Shown: positions 42,598-50,844 of the stretch, in pieces
How positions within the stretch are numbered: the stretch's first letter is position 1
Layout: each line of letters opens with the position of its first letter
The notes under the pieces: model-generated
The model's database searches: none
The model's input: only the letters and a program-made list of their open reading frames with translations
What the model was told of the DNA's origin: nothing
Translations under genes and position numbers: made by a program
Source: JAHRAW01 sp965262585
GTDB lineage: Bacteria > Pseudomonadota > Gammaproteobacteria > Arenicellales > Poriferihabitantaceae
DNA length: 64,000 bases
Assembly (NCBI GenBank): GCA_965262585.1
Contig: OZ253546.1
Location: 248,001-312,000 of the forward strand
Direction: 5' to 3'

Positions 42598-43926
42598 ATG
42601 AAATCTACTGCTTCCAAACTAATCATCGCCGCTGTCGTAGTCGCGGTGGGCGTGGGAATTTATCTCACGCAAAAACCCGGCGGCGAAGAAGTCGCCGGCG
42701 ATGCCGAACTGGTGTTTCCGTCCCTCAGTTACCGCACCGGCCCCTACGCACCGAACGGCATTCCGTTTGCCGATGGTTACGCCGACTACTTCGCTTTGTT
42801 AAACGAGCGTGACGGCGGTATCGGCGGCGTGCCTATCAGGGTCATCGAGTGCGAGACCGGTTACAACACCGAAAAAGGTGTCGAATGCTACGAATCCACC
42901 AAGGGCGAAGGCGCGCTGGTCTATCAACCCCTGTCCACGGGCATCACCTACCAACTAATCCCCAAGGTCACGGCGGACGACATACCGATGCACTCCATGG
43001 GATACGGCCGCACTTCCGCCGCCAACGGCAAAGTGTTCAGCCACATCTTCAACTATCCCGGCACTTACTGGGATGCGGCTTCCATCATCATCAAGCACAT
43101 CAACGAACAGGAAGGCGGCAACCTGAGCGACAAGAAAATCGCGCTGATATATCACAACTCCGCCTACGGCAAAGAGCCGATCCGCACCCTTGAAAAACTG
43201 GCGGAAAAACACGGCTATGCGTTGTCCCTGCTGCCGGTTGACCATCCCGGTCAGGAGCAGAAATCGCAATGGCTGCAGATTCGCCGGGAGCGCCCCGACT
43301 ATGTACTGATGTGGGGCTGGGGCGTGATGAATCAGGTCGCCATCAAGGAAGCGACCAACATTCGCTATCCGATGGACCGCTTTATCGGCGTGTGGTGGTC
43401 GGCCTCTGAAAACGATGTGCTGCCCGCCGGAGAAGGCGCGAACGGCTACAAAGCCGTCGCCTTCCACGGCGTGGGGAACGATTTCCCCATTTACGACGAC
43501 CTCAAAAAATATGTCGTAGACACGGGCAATGCCGCCGGTGACGGTTCTAATCTTGGCACGGTGCTGTACAACCGTGGCATGTATGCGGCCATCCTCGCCG
43601 CCGAAGCGGCGGCCACCGCCCAGAAGATCCACAACACCAAAAACATCACTTCGGGGCAGATGCGAGACGGCATGGAAGCACTCAAAATCGATCAAGCCCG
43701 CATGGCCGCTCTGGGCGTGCCTGACTTCGGCCCCGAAATCAATGTGACCTGCGCCAATCACGGTGGCCCCGGGTTGGGCGCAATTCAGCAGTGGGATGCC
43801 AAACTCAAATCCTGGTCGCTGATCACCGATTTCACCGGCGCCGACCGTTCTATCGTCGATCCGTTGATCGCCGAAGACTCCAAAGCATACGCCGAGGAAA
43901 ACTCCATCACTCCGCGGGATTGCTAA
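42598..43926 (+). CDS. livK: Branched-chain-type ABC transporter substrate-binding protein LivK
   Basis: A 442-residue periplasmic protein with an N-terminal hydrophobic segment (LIIAAVVVAVGVGIYLT) lacking an obvious cleavage or lipobox site, so it may stay membrane-anchored. The periplasmic-binding fold shows TGPYAPNGIPFADGYADYF, then VIECETGYNTEKGVECYE, and IALIYHNSAYGKEPI. A GAGG ribosome site is present. Relatives next to acyl-CoA ligases often bind aromatic or fatty acids. It is followed by a strong hairpin. Confidence 0.9.
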   Translation: MKSTASKLIIAAVVVAVGVGIYLTQKPGGEEVAGDAELVFPSLSYRTGPYAPNGIPFADGYADYFALLNERDGGIGGVPIRVIECETGYNTEKGVECYESTKGEGALVYQPLSTGITYQLIPKVTADDIPMHSMGYGRTSAANGKVFSHIFNYPGTYWDAASIIIKHINEQEGGNLSDKKIALIYHNSAYGKEPIRTLEKLAEKHGYALSLLPVDHPGQEQKSQWLQIRRERPDYVLMWGWGVMNQVAIKEATNIRYPMDRFIGVWWSASENDVLPAGEGANGYKAVAFHGVGNDFPIYDDLKKYVVDTGNAAGDGSNLGTVLYNRGMYAAILAAEAAATAQKIHNTKNITSGQMRDGMEALKIDQARMAALGVPDFGPEINVTCANHGGPGLGAIQQWDAKLKSWSLITDFTGADRSIVDPLIAEDSKAYAEENSITPRDC

Positions 43927-43944
43927 CCTTTCAAACGCCCACTA

Positions 43945-43979
43945 GCGGGAGAGCAGCCCAACCCGAGCCGCTCTCCCGC
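43945..43979 (+). terminator. 10-bp perfect hairpin between livK and livF, no U tract
   Basis: GCGGGAGAGC (43945-43954) pairs perfectly with GCTCTCCCGC (43970-43979) around a 15-base loop. No T run follows, so it is unlikely to be a simple intrinsic terminator. A 3' mRNA-stabilising or attenuating element that raises livK expression over livF fits better. Confidence 0.6.
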
Positions 43980-43990
43980 ATTCCGCTGTC

Positions 43991-44806
43991 ATGACCACCA
44001 ACGACAACATCGTCCTCAGCGTAAAAAACATCGAGGTGATTTACGATCACGTCATCCTCGTGCTTAAAGGCGTTTCGCTGGACGTGCCCGAAGGTGGAAT
44101 CGTTGCGCTGGTGGGGGCCAACGGCGCCGGCAAGACCACCACTATCAAGTCGATCTCCAACCTCCTCGGCACCGAACGGGGCGAGGTGACCAAAGGCTCC
44201 ATCGAATTTCGCGGCGAACGGGTTGAGCGGCTGACCCCCACGGAACTGGTGCGCCGGGGCGTGGTGCAAGTAATGGAAGGGCGTCATTGCTTTGAACACC
44301 TGACCGTGGAAGAAAACCTGCTGACCGGCGCCTACACCCGCAAACAAAATCGCGCCGTCATCGCCCGGGATCTCGAACTCGTATACGGTTATTTCCCGCG
44401 CCTCAAGGAACGCCGCAAGAGTCAGGCGGGCTACACTTCCGGCGGCGAACAACAGATGATTGCGGTGGGACGCGCGCTGATGGCCAAGCCGAAGGTCATC
44501 CTGCTGGACGAGCCTTCCATGGGGCTGGCGCCGCAACTGGTACAAGAAATTTTTGACATCGTCAAAGCACTCAACCACCACGAAGGCGTCACCTTTCTGT
44601 TGGCCGAACAAAACACCACCATGGCACTGCGCTACGCCACCTACGGATATATCCTTGAAAACGGCCGGGTGGTGATGGACGGAGACGCCAAAACCCTTGC
44701 CGAAAATGAAGATGTCAAAGAATTTTATCTGGGCGTGAGCGGCGAGCATCGGCGAAGTTTCAGGGACGTCAAACAATACCGGCGGCGCAAACGCTGGCTT
44801 GCCTGA
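43991..44806 (+). CDS. livF: Branched-chain-type ABC transporter ATP-binding protein LivF
   Basis: A 271-residue ATPase. Walker A is LVGANGAGKTTTIKSISNLL, followed by VRRGVVQVMEGRHCFEHLTV with the LivF-type EGR segment. The signature TSGGEQQMIAVGRALMAKPK, Walker B VILLDEPSMGLAPQLV and LAEQNTTMALRYA complete it. It is longer at the C-terminus than E. coli LivF by a basic tail (RRSFRDVKQYRRRKRWLA). Completes the importer started at 39.6 kb. Confidence 0.93.
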   Translation: MTTNDNIVLSVKNIEVIYDHVILVLKGVSLDVPEGGIVALVGANGAGKTTTIKSISNLLGTERGEVTKGSIEFRGERVERLTPTELVRRGVVQVMEGRHCFEHLTVEENLLTGAYTRKQNRAVIARDLELVYGYFPRLKERRKSQAGYTSGGEQQMIAVGRALMAKPKVILLDEPSMGLAPQLVQEIFDIVKALNHHEGVTFLLAEQNTTMALRYATYGYILENGRVVMDGDAKTLAENEDVKEFYLGVSGEHRRSFRDVKQYRRRKRWLA

Positions 44807-44846
44807 AATTTAACCCGGCACCTGCCCGGCATCCAACCCGGCATCC

Positions 44847-46103
44847 ATGACGCCGGGAATAATCACCATGCACGAACCCTACGACCAGATGGAAACCCGC
44901 GACCCGGCGGTGCGACAGAGCGAACTCATTAGCCGAGTCGCCGAGTTGGTGGGACATGCCATAAAAAACTCCCCCGCCTACGGGGGAATACTGGCCGGCA
45001 TCAACGCCGAAGACCTCACCTCCACCGAAGCCATCGCCGCCCTGCCCGTAACGCGCAAATCCGACCTCGCGCAACGACAAAAAGCGCAGCCGCCATTCGG
45101 CCAACTCGCGGCGTATCCCGAAGGACAACTGAAATACCTATTCGCCTCCCCCGGCCCGATCTACGAACCGGCGACCTTCCGCGAAAATTACTGGCGTTTC
45201 GCACGCGCTTTGTACGCCGCCGGTTTTCGTTATGGCGACTTGGTGCAAAATTGTTTTTCCTATCACCTGACGCCGGCCGGAATGATGTGCGATTCCGGTT
45301 GCCACGCGCTTGGTTGTTCGGTCATCCCCGCCGGAGTCGGCAACACCGAGTTGCAAGTTGCGACCATGCAAGACCTGCGACCCAACGCCTACATCGGTAC
45401 GCCATCTTTTCTCAAAATCATCCTCGACAAAGCCGAGCAGATGAATGCCGACGTTTCCAGTGTGCGCAAGGCGTTAGTGTCCGGTGAAGCGTTGCCGCCT
45501 TCGACCCGTCGACACCTCACAGAACGCGGCATCGCCACGCTGCAAGCCTACGCCACCGCCGACCTCGGTTTAATCGCCTATGAATCCATCGCCGACCACG
45601 GCTTGATTATCGATGAAGAGGTATACCTCGAAATCGTACGCCCCGGCAGCGGCGAGCCGGTCGCGGATTTTGAGGTCGGCGAAGTCGTGGTGACCGCATT
45701 CAATCCCGACTATCCGCTGATCCGTTTTGCCACCGGCGACCTGTCGGCGATTATGCCCGGCCTCAGCGAATGCGGCCGCACCAACCGCCGCATCCGAGGC
45801 TGGATGGGACGCGCCGACCAGACCGCCAAAGTGCGGGGAATGTTCATTCACCCGTCACAAATCCACCAACTGATCAAACGCCACCCACAAATCACCCGCG
45901 CGCGACTGGTGATCGACTGGATAGACGAAAGCGACCACCTAACCCTAAAATGCGAAACCCACAACCCCGACCCATCGCTACCAACAACCATCGCCAACAG
46001 CATCCGCGACTTATGCAAAGTACGCGGCGAAGTCAAACTAGTAAAACCCGGCAGCCTCCCCAATGACGGCATCATTATCGATGACATCCGCAAGTATGAA
46101 TAG
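44847..46103 (+). CDS. Phenylacetate-CoA ligase-like protein with degenerate ATP loop
   Basis: A 418-residue member of the PaaK branch of adenylate-forming enzymes. The C-terminal part is well kept: RFATGDLSAIMPG, then RIRGWMGRADQTAKVRGMFI and HPSQIHQL. The usual SSGTTGKP loop is replaced by FASPGPIYEPATF near residue 94, and the YGxTE motif by AYATADLG. Such paralogues are common beside Liv-type clusters. It may bind acyl-adenylate or act non-catalytically. True ligase activity is uncertain. Encoded 40 bp after livF. Confidence 0.82.
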   Translation: MTPGIITMHEPYDQMETRDPAVRQSELISRVAELVGHAIKNSPAYGGILAGINAEDLTSTEAIAALPVTRKSDLAQRQKAQPPFGQLAAYPEGQLKYLFASPGPIYEPATFRENYWRFARALYAAGFRYGDLVQNCFSYHLTPAGMMCDSGCHALGCSVIPAGVGNTELQVATMQDLRPNAYIGTPSFLKIILDKAEQMNADVSSVRKALVSGEALPPSTRRHLTERGIATLQAYATADLGLIAYESIADHGLIIDEEVYLEIVRPGSGEPVADFEVGEVVVTAFNPDYPLIRFATGDLSAIMPGLSECGRTNRRIRGWMGRADQTAKVRGMFIHPSQIHQLIKRHPQITRARLVIDWIDESDHLTLKCETHNPDPSLPTTIANSIRDLCKVRGEVKLVKPGSLPNDGIIIDDIRKYE

Positions 46104-46112
46104 CCGAGTGCG

Positions 46113-47270
46113 ATGTGTGCTTCCGCATCTGCCCGCACCGCCACACCGCAACAAAATCCAGTGAACTCGTTCTCCGGTGGCAGTCAGCGAGACGGCCTCC
46201 TCACTGGTTTGAAGGTGCTGGACTTGTCGCAGTTCATTCCGGGGCCTTATGCCACTCGCCTGCTGTCCGATCAGGGCGCGGAGGTGATCAAGGTGGAACC
46301 ACCCCGTGGTGATCCAATGCGGTCGTTGCTGTATGCCGGAAAGAACGCGCTGTCGCCTGTTTATCAGGCACTCAATCGAGGCAAACGAATCGTGTGTCTG
46401 GACTTGAAATCAGATGGCGACAAAAGAAAATTTACCGACCTTGCGCAAAGTGCCGATGTTGTGCTGGAGTCTTTTCGCCCCGGCGTGATGACGCGGTTGG
46501 GACTGGACTGGCCGGCTCTCATGATCGACAATCCGGCGTTGATCTATTGTTCGTTATCCGGCTACGGCCAACGCGGCTGTTACCGTGAAAAAGTCGGTCA
46601 CGACATCAATTATTGCGCCGCCGCTGGTTTATACAGCCCGGAGCAGTGGCAAGGAAAGCCCGCGTTCGCCTTCCCCCCAACTGCTGACCACGCCGGCGCA
46701 ATGCTCGCGGCCAACACCATCCTGTCCGCGCTCTATGCGCGCACCCGTGATGGCCGCGGGCGCTATCTCGACGTCAGTATCTACGAATCCGTTCTCGCCT
46801 TTCGCTACTTGAGTAATATCAGCGCCGCCGATATGGACATTGGGCATGTTGATTTTCTCGGTGGCAATGCGGCCTGTTACAACATCTACACAACCGCCGA
46901 CCACCGCTTCATCACCTTGGGCGCGGTGGAGTCAAAATTCTGGCGGGCATTTTGCGATGCCATGGACGAGCGCAACTGGCGCGACCGACAACATGATTCG
47001 TTCCCGCAACGAGCATTAATCGCGGAAGTTCAACAGCGCTTCGGTGAGCAACCGCTGATGCACTGGGATGCGCTGTTAGGCGGAGTCGAGTGCTGCTATG
47101 AACCAGTGCCGAAGGACCACCGGGTACTGCAGCATCCACAAACCGTGGACCGTCAACTGACGGTGGAAAACGACATCCGTTATCCCGCATGGATAGACGG
47201 CCACCCGGCGGCGGCTCCGAAACCCCTTGAACTCATCGATTCAATCGCGCCCGGCTGGCTAAATTCGTGA
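46113..47270 (+). CDS. Class III CoA-transferase / alpha-methylacyl-CoA racemase family
   Basis: A 385-residue CaiB/BaiF-family protein. The core begins GLKVLDLSQFIPGPYATRLL, then DQGAEVIKVEPP, RGKRIVCLDLKS and YCSLSGYGQRG. The motif GHDINYCAAAGLY (about 170) matches the catalytic segment of alpha-methylacyl-CoA racemase, and the dimer-interlock region with RGRYLDVSIYES is present. It could epimerise 2-methyl-branched acyl-CoAs or transfer CoA. Ten bases after the PaaK-like gene, it ends the plus-strand operon. About 27 non-conserved N-terminal residues suggest a later start is possible. Confidence 0.85.
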   Translation: MCASASARTATPQQNPVNSFSGGSQRDGLLTGLKVLDLSQFIPGPYATRLLSDQGAEVIKVEPPRGDPMRSLLYAGKNALSPVYQALNRGKRIVCLDLKSDGDKRKFTDLAQSADVVLESFRPGVMTRLGLDWPALMIDNPALIYCSLSGYGQRGCYREKVGHDINYCAAAGLYSPEQWQGKPAFAFPPTADHAGAMLAANTILSALYARTRDGRGRYLDVSIYESVLAFRYLSNISAADMDIGHVDFLGGNAACYNIYTTADHRFITLGAVESKFWRAFCDAMDERNWRDRQHDSFPQRALIAEVQQRFGEQPLMHWDALLGGVECCYEPVPKDHRVLQHPQTVDRQLTVENDIRYPAWIDGHPAAAPKPLELIDSIAPGWLNS

Positions 47271-47295
47271 CCGTGCCGGGGGTTGATTGGTCGTA

Positions 47296-47883
47296 TCAGT
47301 CTTCACTCTCCGCCGCTTCGCTACCTTTGGCGTTGTCGCCGCCCGTATAAAATTTTGGCCATTCCAGTTTGACTATTGGGCTGTCGCTGGATAGGGAATA
47401 GCATTGGTCGATGATGCGGGGGCGTTGGCGGGTTGATTTTTTTTCGGCGCGGGTTTCGAGGGCGAGGTGCATGGTTTGATAGGCGGTGGTGGATAGCGGG
47501 CCGAGCAATTCAAACAAGTGGGTGCAACTTTCGCGGCGACCGATGCGCTCTCTGGCTTGCCGTAGCCAGCCACTGCCGATTTTCAGGCCCTCGAGTTTTT
47601 TCATCACAGCGCGTGCGCCGCTGCACATTTTGAATGGCGCGTAATCCATGTTGGCGTGCACTTCGATGATATTCATATCGAGGTCGAGGGTCAGCCGCAG
47701 TTGCATCAGGTGCACCGGTTCGCCGGCGGCGACTTCGCCACGGTCGCGGTTTTGATACGAATAGGTTTTGGTGTCCGATAATTCACCTTCGATATCCCAT
47801 AAACCGTCTTCGCGCCGGAAACCCCGGCAGTTGATTTGTCGATGGTGTAATTTTTCGCGTGTCGCGGGTTCAGGCAATGCCAT
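47296..47883 (-). CDS. DUF2889-family protein
   Basis: The start at the ATG ending at 47883 (MALPEPATREKLHHRQINCR) gives 195 residues and overlaps the HMG-CoA lyase stop by 14 bases. The blocks RREDGLWDIEGELSDTKTY, LRLTLDLDMNIIEVHANMDY and TRAEKKSTRQRPRIIDQCY-like end characterise DUF2889. No enzymatic function is known to me. Such genes recur in branched-chain and acyl-CoA degradation clusters, consistent with being last here. No signal or membrane segment. Confidence 0.78.
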   Translation of the reverse strand: MALPEPATREKLHHRQINCRGFRREDGLWDIEGELSDTKTYSYQNRDRGEVAAGEPVHLMQLRLTLDLDMNIIEVHANMDYAPFKMCSGARAVMKKLEGLKIGSGWLRQARERIGRRESCTHLFELLGPLSTTAYQTMHLALETRAEKKSTRQRPRIIDQCYSLSSDSPIVKLEWPKFYTGGDNAKGSEAAESED

Positions 47884-48787
47884 GATTTTCGCTCCGGTTG
47901 GATAACGCCACGGCGGCTTTGGAATAATTGCCGCGACCAAGTTGTGCGCAGATATAATTTCCCGCGCGCATTAGTTTATCGATATCGACGCCGCTGTAAA
48001 TACCCATTCCGTCGAGCATATACACCACGTCCTCGGTTGCAACATTGCCGGACGCACCGGCGGCGTACGGGCAGCCGCCGAGGCCCGCGATTGCGCTGTC
48101 GACGACGCGCACGCCGAGTTGCAATACCGCATAAAGGTTAGCCAACGCCTGTCCGTAGGTGTCGTGAAAATGCGCCGCCAGTTGTTGCACGGGAATATCA
48201 GCGGCGACTCGCTCGATCATTGCCGTGGCTTTGCCCGGCGTGCCGACTCCGATGGTGTCGCCGAGCGAAATTTCATAGCAGCCGAGGTCGTACAATAACC
48301 GCGCCACTCGCGCAACTTCGCTCGACCACACTTCGCCCTGATACGGGCAGCCAAGCACGCACGAAACATACCCGCGAACTTTGACACCGGCGGACAATGC
48401 GCGTTCGACCACTGCGGTAAAGCGTTCGATACTTTCGTCGATCCCGCAGTTGATGTTTTTGTAACTGAAGGCTTCCGATGCGGCGGCGAACACGGCAATC
48501 TCCACGGCGCCGGATTCGAGCGCATCGTCGAGCCCGCGCAGGTTAGGCACGAGCACCGGATAACTCACTCCGTCGACCCGCTTGAGCGACTTCATCACTT
48601 CGCCGCTGCACGCCATCTGCGGCACTCGTTTGGGCGACACAAAACTGCCGACTTCGATTGACTTCAATCCGGCTTCGCCGAGCAGTTGGATGAATTCGAC
48701 TCGCGTTTCAACCGGCAGCGCGCGCGATTCGTTCTGCAGCCCGTCTCGCGGTCCGACCTCGACGATGGTGACCTTCGACGGCAGCAT
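47870..48787 (-). CDS. mvaB: Hydroxymethylglutaryl-CoA lyase
   Basis: ATG ending at 48787 overlaps the preceding stop by one base (TGATG). The open frame upstream lies antisense-frame within the carboxylase gene and is not real. The 305-residue product cleaves HMG-CoA to acetoacetate and acetyl-CoA, the last step of leucine breakdown. Motifs: VTIVEVGPRDGLQNE, the catalytic-loop AGLGGCPYAAGASGNVATED with its Cys, and AAHFHDTYGQALAN with metal-binding His residues. Confidence 0.95.
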   Translation of the reverse strand: MLPSKVTIVEVGPRDGLQNESRALPVETRVEFIQLLGEAGLKSIEVGSFVSPKRVPQMACSGEVMKSLKRVDGVSYPVLVPNLRGLDDALESGAVEIAVFAAASEAFSYKNINCGIDESIERFTAVVERALSAGVKVRGYVSCVLGCPYQGEVWSSEVARVARLLYDLGCYEISLGDTIGVGTPGKATAMIERVAADIPVQQLAAHFHDTYGQALANLYAVLQLGVRVVDSAIAGLGGCPYAAGASGNVATEDVVYMLDGMGIYSGVDIDKLMRAGNYICAQLGRGNYSKAAVALSNRSENHGIA

Positions 48788-50811
48788 CAGTTTTCCGACT
48801 CTTCCAGCGTAAGCAGTTGATCGCCTTCGCGCACTTGATCGCCAGCGTGAAAAAACAACCGAGTTATTATGCCATCGTACGGCGCGCTGATGGTGTGCTC
48901 CATTTTCATCGCTTCGAGCGTCAACAACGCCATGCCGCGTGTAACCCGCTGGTTTTCGCGAACCTCGACCGCGATTACAGTGCCCGGCATCGGCGCGACC
49001 AGTCGCTCGTTTCCGGCTACTTGCGCGCCATCCGCGCACCGGGTGTCGACCGGCGATAAAGTGATTCGCTGCCCGCTGATGTTTATATGGATGGTGTCGT
49101 CGACCTTGTCCACCGTGACCGTGCGCACTTGCGCGCCCCATTCAAATTGAAAATGCGCGGCATCCAACGGCGTCAATCGCACCGGTAGCCATTCGCCTTC
49201 GAATAAACCGAGTTGCCGTCCCTGTTCAACCCGCACGATGTATTCGATTTCGCCCTCCCCGGCGGCGAACCGGCAACTCCCCTCGAATGGCAAGTTAAGT
49301 AGCCACGGCACTGGCGCTGCCCACGGTGAGCAAGGGTCGCCGCTGTTTTTTACTTGCATCGTTGATGGCGGTGGCGATTGACCGGCGGCGTCCGTAATCA
49401 TTCCGAGTTCAAATAAAGTTGCGATTGCCAAACACGCTTCCGATGGGTTGCCGTGGTCGGCAAACAAAGCATCGCGATTACGCGCAATCAATTCGGTATC
49501 GAGCACCGCGTTGGTGAAATCATCCAGTTCGGTCAAGGCGTGTAGAAAATCGAGGTTGGTGGCCACCCCGGCGATTTCGAATTCGGCGAGCGCATCGCGC
49601 AACCGCCGCCGTGCCGACTCCCGGTCTTCGCCGCGCACGATTAATTTTGCGATCATCGGATCATACCAAGGAAGAATTTGGTCGCCCTGTCGGACGCCGG
49701 AATCGATGCGCAATTCGGCGCATTCCGGCGGCGGTCGATAGACCGCGAGCGTGCCGGTGGCGGGCAGAAAATCGTTGTGCGGATTTTCCGCGTAAATCCT
49801 CGCTTCGATCGCATGACCGTCGATACGCACATCCTGCTGACCGCATGGCAACGGCGCGCCCGCGGCCACTAATAATTGCCACTCGACCAGATCCTGCCCG
49901 GTGATCATCTCGGTAACCGGATGTTCAACCTGCAACCGCGTGTTCATTTCCATGAAATAAAACTGCTCGTCCGCCGCCAGCAGAAACTCCACCGTGCCGG
50001 CGCCGACATAGCCGATCGACTGCGCCGCGCTGATTGCCGTGGCCGCCATCTCTTGACGAAGGCGTTCGCCGAGGCCCGGTGCCGGTGCTTCCTCGATTAC
50101 TTTTTGATGGCGACGCTGAATCGAACAATCGCGCTCGAACAGGTGAATGGTATGGCCGTGCTGGTCGGCAAAAATTTGAACTTCAACATGCCGGGCGGTG
50201 GGCAGATATTTTTCTATGAGTACTCGCTCGTCACCGAAAGACGCGGCAGACTCGCGTTTGGCAGACGCCAACGCCGTAGCAAACTCATCGCTCCGCTCAA
50301 CCACGCGCATACCCTTGCCGCCACCGCCACAAACCGCTTTAATCAGAAGTGGATAACCGCTTTCATCCGCCGCCGCCTGCAATGTTTGCAGCGATTGATC
50401 TTCACCATGATAGCCTGCCACCACCGGCACCCCGGCTGCGCGCATGATTTCTTTGGCGCGGCTTTTGCTACCCATTGCGCGGATTGCGTCCGCCGGTGGT
50501 CCGATGAACACGATGTCGTGGTGTGCGCATGCCTCGGCGAACTCCGAACTTTCAGAAAGAAATCCGTAGCCCGGATGAATCGCTTCGGCACCGGCTTTGC
50601 GCGCCGCATCGATGATTCGAGATGCGCACAAGTAACTTTCCTCGGCGGCCGCCGCGCCAATCAGAAACCCTTCGTCGCACTGCGCGACATGCCCGGCGTA
50701 GCGATCCGCTTCGGAATAAACGGCCACCGTTGCAATCCCCATTCGCTTGGCGGTGCGCGCGATTCGACAGGCTATTTCGCCACGGTTGGCGATGAGGATT
50801 TTGTTGAACAT
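48787..50811 (-). CDS. mccA: Methylcrotonyl-CoA carboxylase, biotin-carrying alpha subunit
   Basis: Starting at the ATG ending at 50811 (MFNKILIANRGEIACR) gives 674 residues. Order: biotin carboxylase domain with GGGGKGMRVVE and the EMNTRLQVEHPVTE active-site loop, a BT linker region, then a biotinyl domain with the attachment lysine in LEAMKMEHTI near the C-terminus. ATP-dependent carboxylation of biotin precedes transfer to 3-methylcrotonyl-CoA. The MCC assignment rests on mccB, IVD and HMG-CoA lyase neighbours; alone it might be a propionyl- or geranyl-CoA type. Confidence 0.93.
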   Translation of the reverse strand: MFNKILIANRGEIACRIARTAKRMGIATVAVYSEADRYAGHVAQCDEGFLIGAAAAEESYLCASRIIDAARKAGAEAIHPGYGFLSESSEFAEACAHHDIVFIGPPADAIRAMGSKSRAKEIMRAAGVPVVAGYHGEDQSLQTLQAAADESGYPLLIKAVCGGGGKGMRVVERSDEFATALASAKRESAASFGDERVLIEKYLPTARHVEVQIFADQHGHTIHLFERDCSIQRRHQKVIEEAPAPGLGERLRQEMAATAISAAQSIGYVGAGTVEFLLAADEQFYFMEMNTRLQVEHPVTEMITGQDLVEWQLLVAAGAPLPCGQQDVRIDGHAIEARIYAENPHNDFLPATGTLAVYRPPPECAELRIDSGVRQGDQILPWYDPMIAKLIVRGEDRESARRRLRDALAEFEIAGVATNLDFLHALTELDDFTNAVLDTELIARNRDALFADHGNPSEACLAIATLFELGMITDAAGQSPPPSTMQVKNSGDPCSPWAAPVPWLLNLPFEGSCRFAAGEGEIEYIVRVEQGRQLGLFEGEWLPVRLTPLDAAHFQFEWGAQVRTVTVDKVDDTIHINISGQRITLSPVDTRCADGAQVAGNERLVAPMPGTVIAVEVRENQRVTRGMALLTLEAMKMEHTISAPYDGIITRLFFHAGDQVREGDQLLTLEESEN

Positions 50812-50844
50812 AGATTGAATGGGTTGCCGACTGCGGCCAACCAA

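Noticed and set aside
43945..43979. Classical Rho-independent terminator after livK
   Set aside because: The stem is strong but lacks a U tract, and livF in the same operon follows 12 bp later.
48788..49141. Extended N-terminus for HMG-CoA lyase
   Set aside because: It is an out-of-frame shadow of the mccA biotinyl domain with Arg/His-rich, non-conserved sequence.
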